In this document: one piece after another, positions 1-6,360 of the stretch | How positions within the stretch are numbered: position 1 is the first letter of the stretch | Layout of the letters: each line of letters starts with the position of its first letter | Assembly (NCBI GenBank): GCA_002362735.1 | Contig: DEUU01000440.1 | Span: 1 to 7,215, forward strand | DNA: 7,215 bases | Reading direction: 5' to 3' | From: Dehalococcoidia bacterium UBA3254 | Lineage (GTDB): Bacteria > Chloroflexota > Dehalococcoidia > Dehalococcoidales > UBA3254 | The notes under the pieces: generated by a model | Told to the model about the DNA's origin: nothing | The model's database searches: none | The model's input: only the letters and a program-made list of their open reading frames with translations | Position numbers and translations under genes: made by a program

Positions 1-449
1 CCTTTTCAGTGAGTTTAGTAGAGCTTATCGCTCCTTTGATAAAAGATAAAAAGGTACTTCTGGGTAAGTTCGAGAAAAAAGTGACCTATCACGATCCCTG
101 CACTCTGGGAAGAGGTTTCAGAGTTTTTGATGCACCTCGGCAAATGCTCCAGGGAATTAACGGCTTAAATCTCGTTGAGATGGAGTATAACCGGGAGAGG
201 TCGCTTTGTTGTGGGGCTAATCCCTGGGCTTATTGTAATTCTGTCAATCGGCAAATTCAGGGACAGCGGTTAGACCAGGCGAAATCGGTGAATGCCGAAA
301 TTATGGTTACCGCCTGCCCTAAATGCCAGATACATTTAAAATGTGCCCAGCAGAGCGAAAACCGTGAGGCCGCACAGATCGAAATCCAGGACCTGGCAAG
401 CCTGGTATCGAATTGTTTGAAAACCGTCGGAGGTGAGCCAATTGGTTGA
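1..449 (+). CDS. HdrD-like CCG-domain iron-sulfur subunit, 5' partial
   Basis: C-terminal part of a CCG-domain (cysteine-rich) protein of the heterodisulfide reductase HdrD/HdrB and glycolate oxidase GlcF superfamily. The frame is open to the window edge, so the gene starts upstream; the GTG at position 9 is only the first visible start-like codon. Counting from that GTG, the motif HDPC is at residues 28-31, CCG at 67-69 and CPKC at 103-106. This gives C-x35-CC-x34-C-x2-C, close to the family pattern that binds a catalytic or electron-transferring Fe-S centre. The HDPCTLGR and NRERSLCCG wording is more like HdrD-type Fe-S oxidoreductases than classical HdrB; that is a judgement from memory of the families. 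The last 8 bases overlap the hdrA gene, so the two products probably form one complex in which this subunit receives electrons from HdrA. The true disulfide or other acceptor cannot be read from the sequence. Confidence 0.85.
   Translation, partial: FSVSLVELIAPLIKDKKVLLGKFEKKVTYHDPCTLGRGFRVFDAPRQMLQGINGLNLVEMEYNRERSLCCGANPWAYCNSVNRQIQGQRLDQAKSVNAEIMVTACPKCQIHLKCAQQSENREAAQIEIQDLASLVSNCLKTVGGEPIG
429..436 (+). promoter_or_regulatory. Shine-Dalgarno site that decides the hdrA start
   Basis: GGAGGTGA is a perfect 8-base match to the 16S anti-Shine-Dalgarno complement. It lies inside the last codons of the upstream HdrD-like gene. Its GGAGG core is 8 bases from a TTG at 442, which is ideal spacing. 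The in-frame GTG at 433 begins inside the site itself and so cannot be served by it. The overlap with the upstream stop codon (447-449) suggests translational coupling of the two subunits. Confidence 0.8.
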
Positions 450-2880
450 TGAGGAAATTAGAATAGGTGTCTTTGTTTGCGATTGCGGACTTAATATTGC
501 CGGTTCCGTAGATACCGAAGAAGTGAGAATATTTGCGGAGAAACTGCCTAATGTCGTCGCTTCGGTAAGAAATAGATACACCTGCTCCGATCCCGGTCAG
601 CAAGAAGTAAGAAGAACTATTCGGGAGAATAAAGTAAACCGTGTGGTCGTAGCATCCTGTACTCCCCGCCTGCATGAGTCTACTTTCCGAACCTGCATTT
701 CTGAGGCAGGGTTGAATCCGTATCTTTTGGATATGGCCAGTTTGCGTGAACATTGCAGTTGGGTGCATCTCCGTGATCGTCAGGCTGCCACCGAAAAAGC
801 AAAGGATATTATAAAAATTTCCGTCGCTCGCGCAGCGTTACTGCAACCTCAAAAAGAATTAGAAATACCGGTCAAAGATACCGCATTGGTGATAGGAGGC
901 GGGGTAGCCGGCATTCAAGCTGCACTCGACCTGGCTGACGGAGGACACCAGGTTTATCTGGTGGAAGAACAACCCTCTATCGGCGGAATTATGGCTGCTC
1001 TGGATAAAACTTTTCCCACCATGGACTGTTCTATCTGCGTGCTGGGCCCGAAGATGATGGATGTAGGGCGTCATCCTCGCATAAAACTTTTTGCATTTAG
1101 CAACGTAGAGCAGGTCTCGGGTTATGTAGGAAATTTTAATGTTAAAGTACGCCGCAAAGCTCGCTATGTGGATGAGTCCCTTTGTTCAGCTTGTGGAAAA
1201 TGTGCGGAAGCTTGTCCAGTAACGGTACCGGATGAATTCCAGCAAGGTTTCTCCACCCGTAAAGGAATTTATATTCCGTTTGCTCAATCTGTTCCTTCAT
1301 CCTATCTGATCGATATGAAAAACTGTATGGGGAATAACCCGGTTGCTTGTGTCAAGTGTGTTGAAGCCTGTGATAAACACTGTATCGATTTGAACTCCAA
1401 AGACCAGATTGTCGACCTGGAAGTGGGCAGTATTATCGTTGCTACCGGAATGGGAATATACGATCCTACGCAGTTAACCGAATATGGATATGCTAAATTC
1501 GAAAATGTGATTACTACTATGGAATTTGAAAGACTGATTTGTGGAAGCGGCCCAACTGAAGGTCATCTGGTTCGCCCGTCGGACCGTTCCACTCCAAAAC
1601 GAATCGGATTTATACAGTGTGTTGGTTCGCGGACCGATAATAGAGGTAATCCTTATTGTTCCAATGTTTGCTGTATGAACACGGTAAAAGATAGCTTGTT
1701 GATTTTGGAGCATCATCCGGAAACGGAAATTCATGTTTTCTATATGGATATGAGAGCTTTTGGTAAAGGATTTGAAGACCTGCTGCGGCGTTCAAAAGAA
1801 GCTGGAGTCCATTATATCCGGGGTCTGCCTGGTGAAATTATTGAAGATCCTCTAACTAAAAGTCTGTGCCTTAAAGTAGAAAATACCACCGTTTCACGTT
1901 TGGAAGAATATCCTCTGGATATGATTATTTTATCTGTGGGTATGGAGCCCAAACCTGAGTTGAAACAACTAACCTCTATTTTAAATTTGTCTCAGACCGC
2001 GGATGGCTTTTTAATGGAAGCCCATCCAAAGCTAAGGCCTGTGGATGCTCCAACTCCGGGTATTTTTTATGCGGGTTGTGTTGAAGCCCCTAAAGATATC
2101 AAAGACAGCGTGACTCAGGCAGGAGCCGCCGCTGCCAGAAGCTCGATTTTGCTTAATGCTCACACCATCCGGGGCGAGGCTATCAAAGCTCAGGTCATTG
2201 CGGATAAGTGCACCTCCTGTGGGGCTTGCGCCAGGGTCTGCCCATATGGGGCTATCAAGGTGGATATCAAGACCAAAAGTGGCGCCCAGGTTACCGCAGC
2301 GGCTTGTGCAGGCTGCGGTACGTGCGCCGCTGAATGTCGATTCAAAGCTATCACGATGCAGCATTTTAACGATGAGCAGATTATGGCCCAAATAAATGCA
2401 GCACTCTCCGATGAGCCGGAGAAAAAAATCATCAGCTTTCTTTGTAACTGGTGCAGCTATGCCGGTGGAGACCTGGCCGGGGTTTCACGGTTGCAGTATC
2501 CGCCTAATAACCGGTTTATCCGGACGATGTGCAGTGGCAGGGTCTCAGAAGAATTTGTGATGCATGCCTTTAAACTAGGTGCCCCAATAGTTCTGGTTTC
2601 CGGTTGTCATATTGGTGATTGTCATTACATTACTGCTAATCATCAAACTCAAAAGCGCGTTGAGCGGCTCTGGGAGCGCATGAAAAAATTGGGGATTCGA
2701 CCTGAACGTCTGCAACTGGAATGGATCAGCGCCGCCGAAGGTCCTCGCTTTGCGGAGATAATGCGTGCATTGGAAGAGAAACGTCAGCAAGTAACTAAAG
2801 AAGAAATAGATTTTACGCGTAAGGTTTTGGAAGAGTCCAGAGGATCGAAAATCAACTCTCAACGGCAAGATCCAAAGTAA
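442..2880 (+). CDS. hdrA: HdrA-MvhD fusion, FAD/iron-sulfur electron-bifurcating subunit
   Basis: Cytoplasmic flavin/iron-sulfur protein of 812 residues counted from TTG 442. In order: an N-terminal HdrA domain (CDCG near residues 13-16; Cys48 and Cys73); a Rossmann FAD site, GGGVAG at 152-157; the conserved FPTMDC segment with Cys196 and Cys199; an inserted ferredoxin domain (Cys248/251/254/258 and 295/303/306/310); the HdrA-specific cluster ligands C-x12-C-x3-CC (393, 406, 410, 411); two C-terminal 4Fe-4S motifs (590/593/596/600 and 622/625/628/632); and an MvhD/FlpD domain from about 665 to 785 with Cys668, 671, 697, 722 and 727, the likely [2Fe-2S] ligands. In methanogens HdrA carries the bifurcating FAD and MvhD is a separate subunit linking it to a hydrogenase or formate dehydrogenase; fused forms are known in anaerobic bacteria. 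The upstream HdrD-like gene is the evident partner. The electron donor is not in the window. All expected cysteines are present, so the protein looks intact. Confidence 0.93.
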   Translation: MVDEEIRIGVFVCDCGLNIAGSVDTEEVRIFAEKLPNVVASVRNRYTCSDPGQQEVRRTIRENKVNRVVVASCTPRLHESTFRTCISEAGLNPYLLDMASLREHCSWVHLRDRQAATEKAKDIIKISVARAALLQPQKELEIPVKDTALVIGGGVAGIQAALDLADGGHQVYLVEEQPSIGGIMAALDKTFPTMDCSICVLGPKMMDVGRHPRIKLFAFSNVEQVSGYVGNFNVKVRRKARYVDESLCSACGKCAEACPVTVPDEFQQGFSTRKGIYIPFAQSVPSSYLIDMKNCMGNNPVACVKCVEACDKHCIDLNSKDQIVDLEVGSIIVATGMGIYDPTQLTEYGYAKFENVITTMEFERLICGSGPTEGHLVRPSDRSTPKRIGFIQCVGSRTDNRGNPYCSNVCCMNTVKDSLLILEHHPETEIHVFYMDMRAFGKGFEDLLRRSKEAGVHYIRGLPGEIIEDPLTKSLCLKVENTTVSRLEEYPLDMIILSVGMEPKPELKQLTSILNLSQTADGFLMEAHPKLRPVDAPTPGIFYAGCVEAPKDIKDSVTQAGAAAARSSILLNAHTIRGEAIKAQVIADKCTSCGACARVCPYGAIKVDIKTKSGAQVTAAACAGCGTCAAECRFKAITMQHFNDEQIMAQINAALSDEPEKKIISFLCNWCSYAGGDLAGVSRLQYPPNNRFIRTMCSGRVSEEFVMHAFKLGAPIVLVSGCHIGDCHYITANHQTQKRVERLWERMKKLGIRPERLQLEWISAAEGPRFAEIMRALEEKRQQVTKEEIDFTRKVLEESRGSKINSQRQDPK

Positions 2881-2901
2881 TACTCCGAAGCTTAATTTCT
2901 A

Positions 2902-2931
2902 TTGCATACACATAAAAATCAGTGATATAAT
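2902..2931 (+). promoter_or_regulatory. Extended -10 promoter of the gatC-gatA-HNH operon
   Basis: A perfect extended -10 element, TGATATAAT, lies at 2923-2931, with a weak -35 candidate TTGCAT at 2902-2907 and an 18-base spacer. Transcription would start near 2938, giving a leader of about 18 bases that still contains the GAGG ribosome site at 2946-2949. It sits in the 75-base gap after hdrA, so gatC has its own promoter. No hairpin terminator for hdrA is visible in the gap, and read-through from hdrA remains possible. Confidence 0.7.
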
Positions 2932-2955
2932 GGCGAATAATAACCGAGGTTGACC

Positions 2956-3246
2956 ATGAAATTAAGTCGGGAAGAAGTATTACATATCGCTGCTCTGGCG
3001 AAAGTCGGCGTCACCGATGAAGATGTAGAAAATTTCAGAGAACAACTATCTAATATTCTGGAAAATTTTGAAGCCCTTCAAAAACTGGATACGACCGGTA
3101 TCCCGCCTACGGCTCAATCTGTTGCTTTACAAAATATAATCATGTGTGATGAAGTACGTCTTTCCCTGCCCACTGAAGAAGTACTGGCAAATGCTCCTCA
3201 AAGAGAAGAAGACTTCTTCAAGGTTAAAATCGTTTTGGAAGATTAA
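2956..3246 (+). CDS. gatC: Asp/Glu-tRNA amidotransferase subunit C
   Basis: Small subunit (96 residues) of the GatCAB amidotransferase, which converts misacylated Glu-tRNA(Gln) or Asp-tRNA(Asn) to the correct amide form in the cytoplasm. The family hallmarks are present: an N-terminal LSREEVLHIAALAKV helix, the EQLSNILENFEALQKLDT segment, and the C-terminal pattern DEVRLSLPTEEVLANAP followed by FFKVKIVLE, which wraps the GatA/GatB interface in known structures. Length is normal for GatC. The ATG at 2956 is chosen because GAGG at 2946-2949 is 6 bases upstream; a TTG at 2950 overlaps the end of that site and is unlikely. The gene is first in the operon and is followed after 23 bases by gatA. 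gatB is not in this window and must be elsewhere. Confidence 0.95.
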   Translation: MKLSREEVLHIAALAKVGVTDEDVENFREQLSNILENFEALQKLDTTGIPPTAQSVALQNIIMCDEVRLSLPTEEVLANAPQREEDFFKVKIVLED

Positions 3247-3269
3247 TTTAGCCGCAGATAGAGGTTAAT

Positions 3270-4730
3270 TTGGCTGCTGAAAAACTATTAACGATGCATG
3301 AGTCCCATCAGCTTTTAAAGACTAAACAAGTCTCATCGGTGGAGCTGACAAAATTAAGTTTGGATAGAATCCGTGAAGTTGAATTCCAGGTACGGGCACT
3401 GGTAACGGTGACCGAGGAGACGGCTTTGAAGCAGGCTCAAGAAGCCGACCAGAAGATTGCGTCCGGGAACATCACTCCACTGACGGGTATCCCCGGGATC
3501 ATTAAAGACAACATGTGTACTCGCGGAATAAAGACTACCTGTTCCTCTAAAATGCTGGAAAATTTTATTCCGCCTTATAACGCTACTGTAATTGATAAAC
3601 TAAATGCCGCCGGAATGGTCATGGTCGGTAAGGCGAATATGGATGAGTTTGCCATGGGGTCTTCCACCGAGAACTCAGCTTTCTTTACTACGCATAATCC
3701 CTGGGACCTGACCCGTGTACCGGGTGGAAGCAGCGGCGGTTCGGCGGCTTCTTTGGCGGCTGGAGAATCCGTTTTTTCTCTTGGTTCTGACACCGGCGGC
3801 AGCATCCGTCAGCCGGCTGGGTTTTGTAGTGTAACCGGGCTTAAACCTACATATGGCCTAGTCAGTCGGTATGGACTGGTAGCATTTGCCAGTTCTCTTG
3901 ATCAGATCGGCCCTTTGACTCAGGATGTCCTGGATTCAGCTCTGGTTATGAATTGCATTGCCGGTTATGATTGCTGTGATTCAACTTCCGTGCCGCGGGA
4001 AATACCGGATTATACCCGAGGGTTAAACGGAGACCTTAAGGGTATGAAGATTGGCATTCCAAAGGAATATTTCGTTCAAGGAATGCAAGTGGAAGTTAAC
4101 GCTATTATTGAAGCAGCCATACAAAAAATCCAGGAATTGGGCGCTCAGATAACGCGGGATGTCTCGCTGCCCAGCACCCCATACGCCCTGGCAGTCTATT
4201 ATATCATTGCTCCCTCCGAAGCATCGGCTAACCTAGCCCGCTATGATGGAGTTAAATATGGTTTTTCTTACAAAGAAGCTAAAAATATGTGGGATGCGAT
4301 GGAGAAGACCCGGCAGTACGGCTTTGGGGCTGAAGTTAAACGTCGCATCATGCTGGGTACATACGCTCTCTCAGCAGGGTATTACGATGCTTATTACGTG
4401 AAAGCGCAAAAGGTACGTACTTTGATTAGAAGAGAATTCGATCAAGCTTTCGAAAAGTATGATGCTTTAATTACTCCTACCTCTCCCACGGTACCTTTTA
4501 AAATTGGTGAAAAGACCAGTGATCCCGTACAGATGTATCTTAGTGATGCCTGTACTTTGCCTATCAATATTGCCGGTGTTCCTGCAATTTCTATTCCGGC
4601 TGGTTTCGCTAATGGACTACCTATTGGTATGCAAATTATCGGTAAGCCGTTCAGCGAGGAGACTTTGTTTAAGGTTGCCTATGCTTTTCAAAAAGCTACA
4701 GACTGGCATCTTAAGAAACCTGTTCTGTAA
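3270..4730 (+). CDS. gatA: Asp/Glu-tRNA amidotransferase subunit A
   Basis: Glutaminase subunit of GatCAB, 486 residues, a full-length amidase-signature protein. It hydrolyses glutamine and sends the ammonia to GatB for transamidation of Glu-tRNA(Gln) or Asp-tRNA(Asn). The Ser-cisSer-Lys catalytic triad is intact: Lys79 in GIPGIIKDN, Ser154 in the [10 protein letters not shown] signature, and nucleophile Ser178 in [12 protein letters not shown]. These positions agree with the numbering I recall for the Staphylococcus aureus enzyme. The start is a TTG at 3270 with GAGG at 3261-3264, 5 bases away; the next in-frame ATG, at 3294, has no ribosome site. The gene lies between gatC and a membrane-anchored HNH gene that starts 14 bases after its stop, so the three are probably cotranscribed. 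Which of the two tRNA substrates is used cannot be told from this window. Confidence 0.97.
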   Translation: MAAEKLLTMHESHQLLKTKQVSSVELTKLSLDRIREVEFQVRALVTVTEETALKQAQEADQKIASGNITPLTGIPGIIKDNMCTRGIKTTCSSKMLENFIPPYNATVIDKLNAAGMVMVGKANMDEFAMGSSTENSAFFTTHNPWDLTRVPGGSSGGSAASLAAGESVFSLGSDTGGSIRQPAGFCSVTGLKPTYGLVSRYGLVAFASSLDQIGPLTQDVLDSALVMNCIAGYDCCDSTSVPREIPDYTRGLNGDLKGMKIGIPKEYFVQGMQVEVNAIIEAAIQKIQELGAQITRDVSLPSTPYALAVYYIIAPSEASANLARYDGVKYGFSYKEAKNMWDAMEKTRQYGFGAEVKRRIMLGTYALSAGYYDAYYVKAQKVRTLIRREFDQAFEKYDALITPTSPTVPFKIGEKTSDPVQMYLSDACTLPINIAGVPAISIPAGFANGLPIGMQIIGKPFSEETLFKVAYAFQKATDWHLKKPVL

Positions 4731-4744
4731 AAGGAAGTGAAGCT

Positions 4745-5629
4745 ATGTCTTCGATGAACAAAATTCCGCGCCTGATGAGAGTGTTCGTGGTAGCTGTCAT
4801 TCTGGCAATTCTGGTCTGGAAATTTGCTGCCGGTACTGAGTTCCTTTACCACGGTATTGCCGCATCCGCACTAATTCTGATGGGCGTTACTTTTTTTATC
4901 TATAATTCGTCCAGATCAGTCACTCGGGATCTGGCGAACAGGATGGAAAAACTATCCGAAATTAAAGAAAGGCGTGATGCGCAGAACGCTAAAGAAATTC
5001 CGGAATCAGAAAATCTGGTACTTCAGCCGTCTCTTGGAGGGACGCGGTATCCCGAACCCATGAGGTTGGAACCCAAACCGGAACCCGGAATAAGGTCCAT
5101 GAGTAATTTGACCTCCTTTAAGGCAGCACCGCCGGCACCGCGCCAGGATGCTAAAGAGGTTACCGCCATGTATTTCCAGATGGCTCAGAAATCAAATGTG
5201 GCAGAACAGACGGCCAGCGTGACCCTTGTTAAACCTGCACAGCCTGAAATTAATATAATACCAGCCATAGAAGCTAAAAAAGAGTCTGTTAATTCCAGAC
5301 CGCCGGCAAAAAAAGCAGAACCGACTAAATCCTCTACTTTTTTGAGAGAGGATGAAACAACACTGAAAAACGAAGAAAAGAATGAGCTATTAAACTCGGT
5401 ATGGTGTCTCTGTGAAAATCCTTATTGTAAATTTACCAAATTCCTGGATGTCCATCATATCATCGATGAAAAAGATGGCGGTGATAATAAATTGGATAAC
5501 TTGATCGTACTCTGTTCATTTTGCCATGATTTGGCTCACAAAAACGAGATTCCGGAAGATGAGCTAAGGGCCTGGATCGCTAATCGTGAAGAAAGAAGTC
5601 AATTTAAACCGAACTGGCATTATCATTAA
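4745..5629 (+). CDS. Predicted membrane-anchored HNH-domain protein
   Basis: A 294-residue protein with two parts. The N-terminus (MSSMNKIPRLMR) is basic and is followed by two hydrophobic helices, about 13-29 and 37-53, with a short loop; basic residues after the second helix (RSVTRDLANRMEK) predict that the rest faces the cytoplasm. A low-complexity Pro/Ala/Lys/Glu linker runs from about 75 to 215. The C-terminus is an HNH domain: Cys223-x4-Cys228, DVHHII with His237/His238, Gly245/Gly246, Asn252 in DNL, Cys257-x2-Cys260 and His261/His265. These match the zinc-binding and beta-beta-alpha-metal residues of HNH nucleases, so nuclease activity is plausible but unproven. ATG 4745 has AAGGA at 4731-4735; ATG 4754 is an alternative. 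It follows gatA by 14 bases, so it is probably cotranscribed with gatCA. I know of no named family with this architecture, and give no gene symbol. Confidence 0.85.
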   Translation: MSSMNKIPRLMRVFVVAVILAILVWKFAAGTEFLYHGIAASALILMGVTFFIYNSSRSVTRDLANRMEKLSEIKERRDAQNAKEIPESENLVLQPSLGGTRYPEPMRLEPKPEPGIRSMSNLTSFKAAPPAPRQDAKEVTAMYFQMAQKSNVAEQTASVTLVKPAQPEINIIPAIEAKKESVNSRPPAKKAEPTKSSTFLREDETTLKNEEKNELLNSVWCLCENPYCKFTKFLDVHHIIDEKDGGDNKLDNLIVLCSFCHDLAHKNEIPEDELRAWIANREERSQFKPNWHYH

Positions 5630-5687
5630 ATATCAGATAGATTCAACTTGATGGTTCCCTTTCTGATTCAATCGGAGAGGGGATTTC

Positions 5688-5888
5688 CTATTTCCTGGCC
5701 GAAGCGTTTCTCAAAATTATTAGAATTACGGCCAGAATTATAACAAGACCTGTTACGGCTACCGAGATAAGTACAATACCCTGAGTCAGATTAATACCTG
5801 AAAGGTGGGTAAAAATATAAGCCGCTATCCCAATAATAATCACAGCGACAATAGCCATTAAAATGATGACCACCTGAAGCTTTGACAT
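5688..5888 (-). CDS. Small two-helix membrane protein
   Basis: A 66-residue hydrophobic protein of unknown function. Two predicted membrane helices, about residues 4-27 and 36-59, are separated by a short loop (THLSGINLT). A basic tail (RNASARK) and Lys3 predict both ends in the cytoplasm. There are no cysteines and no recognised motif. The start is supported by GAGG (reverse complement of 5893-5896) 4 bases before the ATG. It begins 12 bases after the stop of the zinc-ribbon gene on the same strand, so the two are probably one transcript. It converges with the HNH gene, leaving 58 bases between stops, in which I see no strong terminator. Its reality rests on the ribosome site, the operon spacing and the coherent two-helix pattern; small membrane proteins of this sort are poorly conserved. 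Confidence 0.7.
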   Translation of the reverse strand: MSKLQVVIILMAIVAVIIIGIAAYIFTHLSGINLTQGIVLISVAVTGLVIILAVILIILRNASARK

Positions 5889-5900
5889 TTTACCTCAAGA

Positions 5901-6116
5901 TTAGCGGTTTCCCTGTCCCGGTCCCCAGCTTGGATTAGGAAAACGTTTGCGATACATGCGGCATTTTTCATTGGCGCAGGACCAGGCTACAGTGCGCATA
6001 AAAAAGAAAAATCTTTTTTCTCTTATCGGGTAGACCTGTTTGCTTCCGCAAAATGGACATAAAGGTATTCCACGGTCTCTTTTCCCTGAATAATACTCAT
6101 CTTCTTTAACAGACAT
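5901..6116 (-). CDS. Small zinc-ribbon protein
   Basis: A 71-residue basic protein of unknown function with a predicted zinc ribbon: Cys20-x2-Cys23 (CPFCG) and Cys47-x4-Cys52 (CANEKC). The first pair sits in the usual knuckle form CPxCGS; the second pair has a wider spacing than the common C-x2-C. Between them is an aromatic, basic stretch (EKRFFFFMRTVAW), and the C-terminus is Pro/Gly rich (FPNPSWGPGQGNR). A nucleic-acid or protein-binding role is possible but nothing proves it. No membrane segment or signal peptide is seen. The ATG at 6116 has only a weak GGA site about 10 bases upstream. The gene is first of a two-gene minus-strand unit with the two-helix protein downstream, and it is divergent from nfeD. 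Confidence 0.75.
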   Translation of the reverse strand: MSVKEDEYYSGKRDRGIPLCPFCGSKQVYPIREKRFFFFMRTVAWSCANEKCRMYRKRFPNPSWGPGQGNR

Positions 6117-6195
6117 ATATTAGTGATTTCCGAAATGATATTTTGTTTTGAATCTGACTGCTTTTAGAATTTTGAATGTAACTCAACCTATCATT

Positions 6196-6224
6196 ATTAT
6201 GTGACATTTTAATTTCCCGTGCAA
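6196..6224 (-). promoter_or_regulatory. Candidate promoter for the zinc-ribbon/two-helix gene pair
   Basis: On the minus strand, TTGCAC (reverse complement of 6219-6224) and CATAAT (reverse complement of 6196-6201) are separated by exactly 17 bases. The -10 matches the consensus at five of six positions; the -35 at only three. Transcription would start near 6189, giving a leader of roughly 70 bases before the ATG at 6116. This is the best minus-strand candidate I found in the divergent region, but it is a motif call only. Confidence 0.4.
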
Positions 6225-6237
6225 TCCTGCCGTCATG

Positions 6238-6309
6238 GTTCGTGCTGATTTCATAGATTGACCAATATAATCGGTCTCATGCATTGAAAATCGAACTACC
6301 AGTACGAAC
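6238..6309 (+). repeat. Inverted repeat with 10-base arms in the divergent region
   Basis: GTTCGTGCTG at 6238-6247 is complementary to CAGTACGAAC at 6300-6309. Nine Watson-Crick pairs and one G-U pair (6244 with 6303) would form in a plus-strand RNA; in a minus-strand RNA that position would be an A-C mismatch. Inside the arms, TTTCA (6249-6253) can pair with TGAAA (6285-6289), and the palindrome at 6260-6276 sits at the centre. The nesting hints at a structured element, but chance pairing in an AT-rich spacer is not excluded. Confidence 0.3.
6260..6276. promoter_or_regulatory. 17-base imperfect palindrome, possible operator
   Basis: GACCAATATAATCGGTC is a palindrome centred on 6268 with six of eight pairs matching (half-site GACCnAT). 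Its core contains TATAAT at 6266-6271. It lies in the divergent spacer, about 45 bases upstream of the minus-strand -10 candidate and about 70 bases upstream of the nfeD -10. The symmetry is typical of a site for a dimeric regulator, but no regulator gene is in the window and the site matches no operator family that I recognise. Confidence 0.3.
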
Positions 6310-6340
6310 AAAAAACAATAGAGTAATAGCGGCATTTTGC

Positions 6341-6349
6341 TGATATAAT
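6341..6349 (+). promoter_or_regulatory. Extended -10 promoter of nfeD
   Basis: TGATATAAT, identical to the extended -10 element in front of gatC, ends 11 bases before the nfeD ATG. No good -35 hexamer is found 16-18 bases upstream, as is tolerated by extended -10 promoters. Transcription would start about 5 bases before the ATG, leaving no room for a ribosome site; none is visible in the sequence. The mRNA may therefore be leaderless or nearly so. Confidence 0.6.
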
Positions 6350-6360
6350 TTAAAACGAAT

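Noticed and set aside
433..441. GTG at 433 as the start of hdrA
   Set aside because: The codon lies inside the GGAGGTGA ribosome site, whereas TTG 442 is at ideal distance from it.
2032..2432. Several reading frames on both strands inside hdrA
   Set aside because: They lie within the ferredoxin region of hdrA, whose frame shows all expected cysteine motifs; their products have no coherent domain and no ribosome sites.
4504..4740. Plus-strand 78-codon frame at the end of gatA
   Set aside because: Out-of-frame shadow within the conserved C-terminal part of gatA, without a ribosome site or recognisable product.
5632..5667. ATCAGA / TCTGAT inverted repeat between the convergent HNH and two-helix genes as a terminator
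   Set aside because: Only six base pairs with a loop of 24 bases and no T tract; also no GC-rich stem.
6146..6177. Two direct copies of TTTTGAAT, 24 bases apart, in the leader of the zinc-ribbon gene
   Set aside because: Short, AT-rich and only two copies; expected by chance in such sequence.
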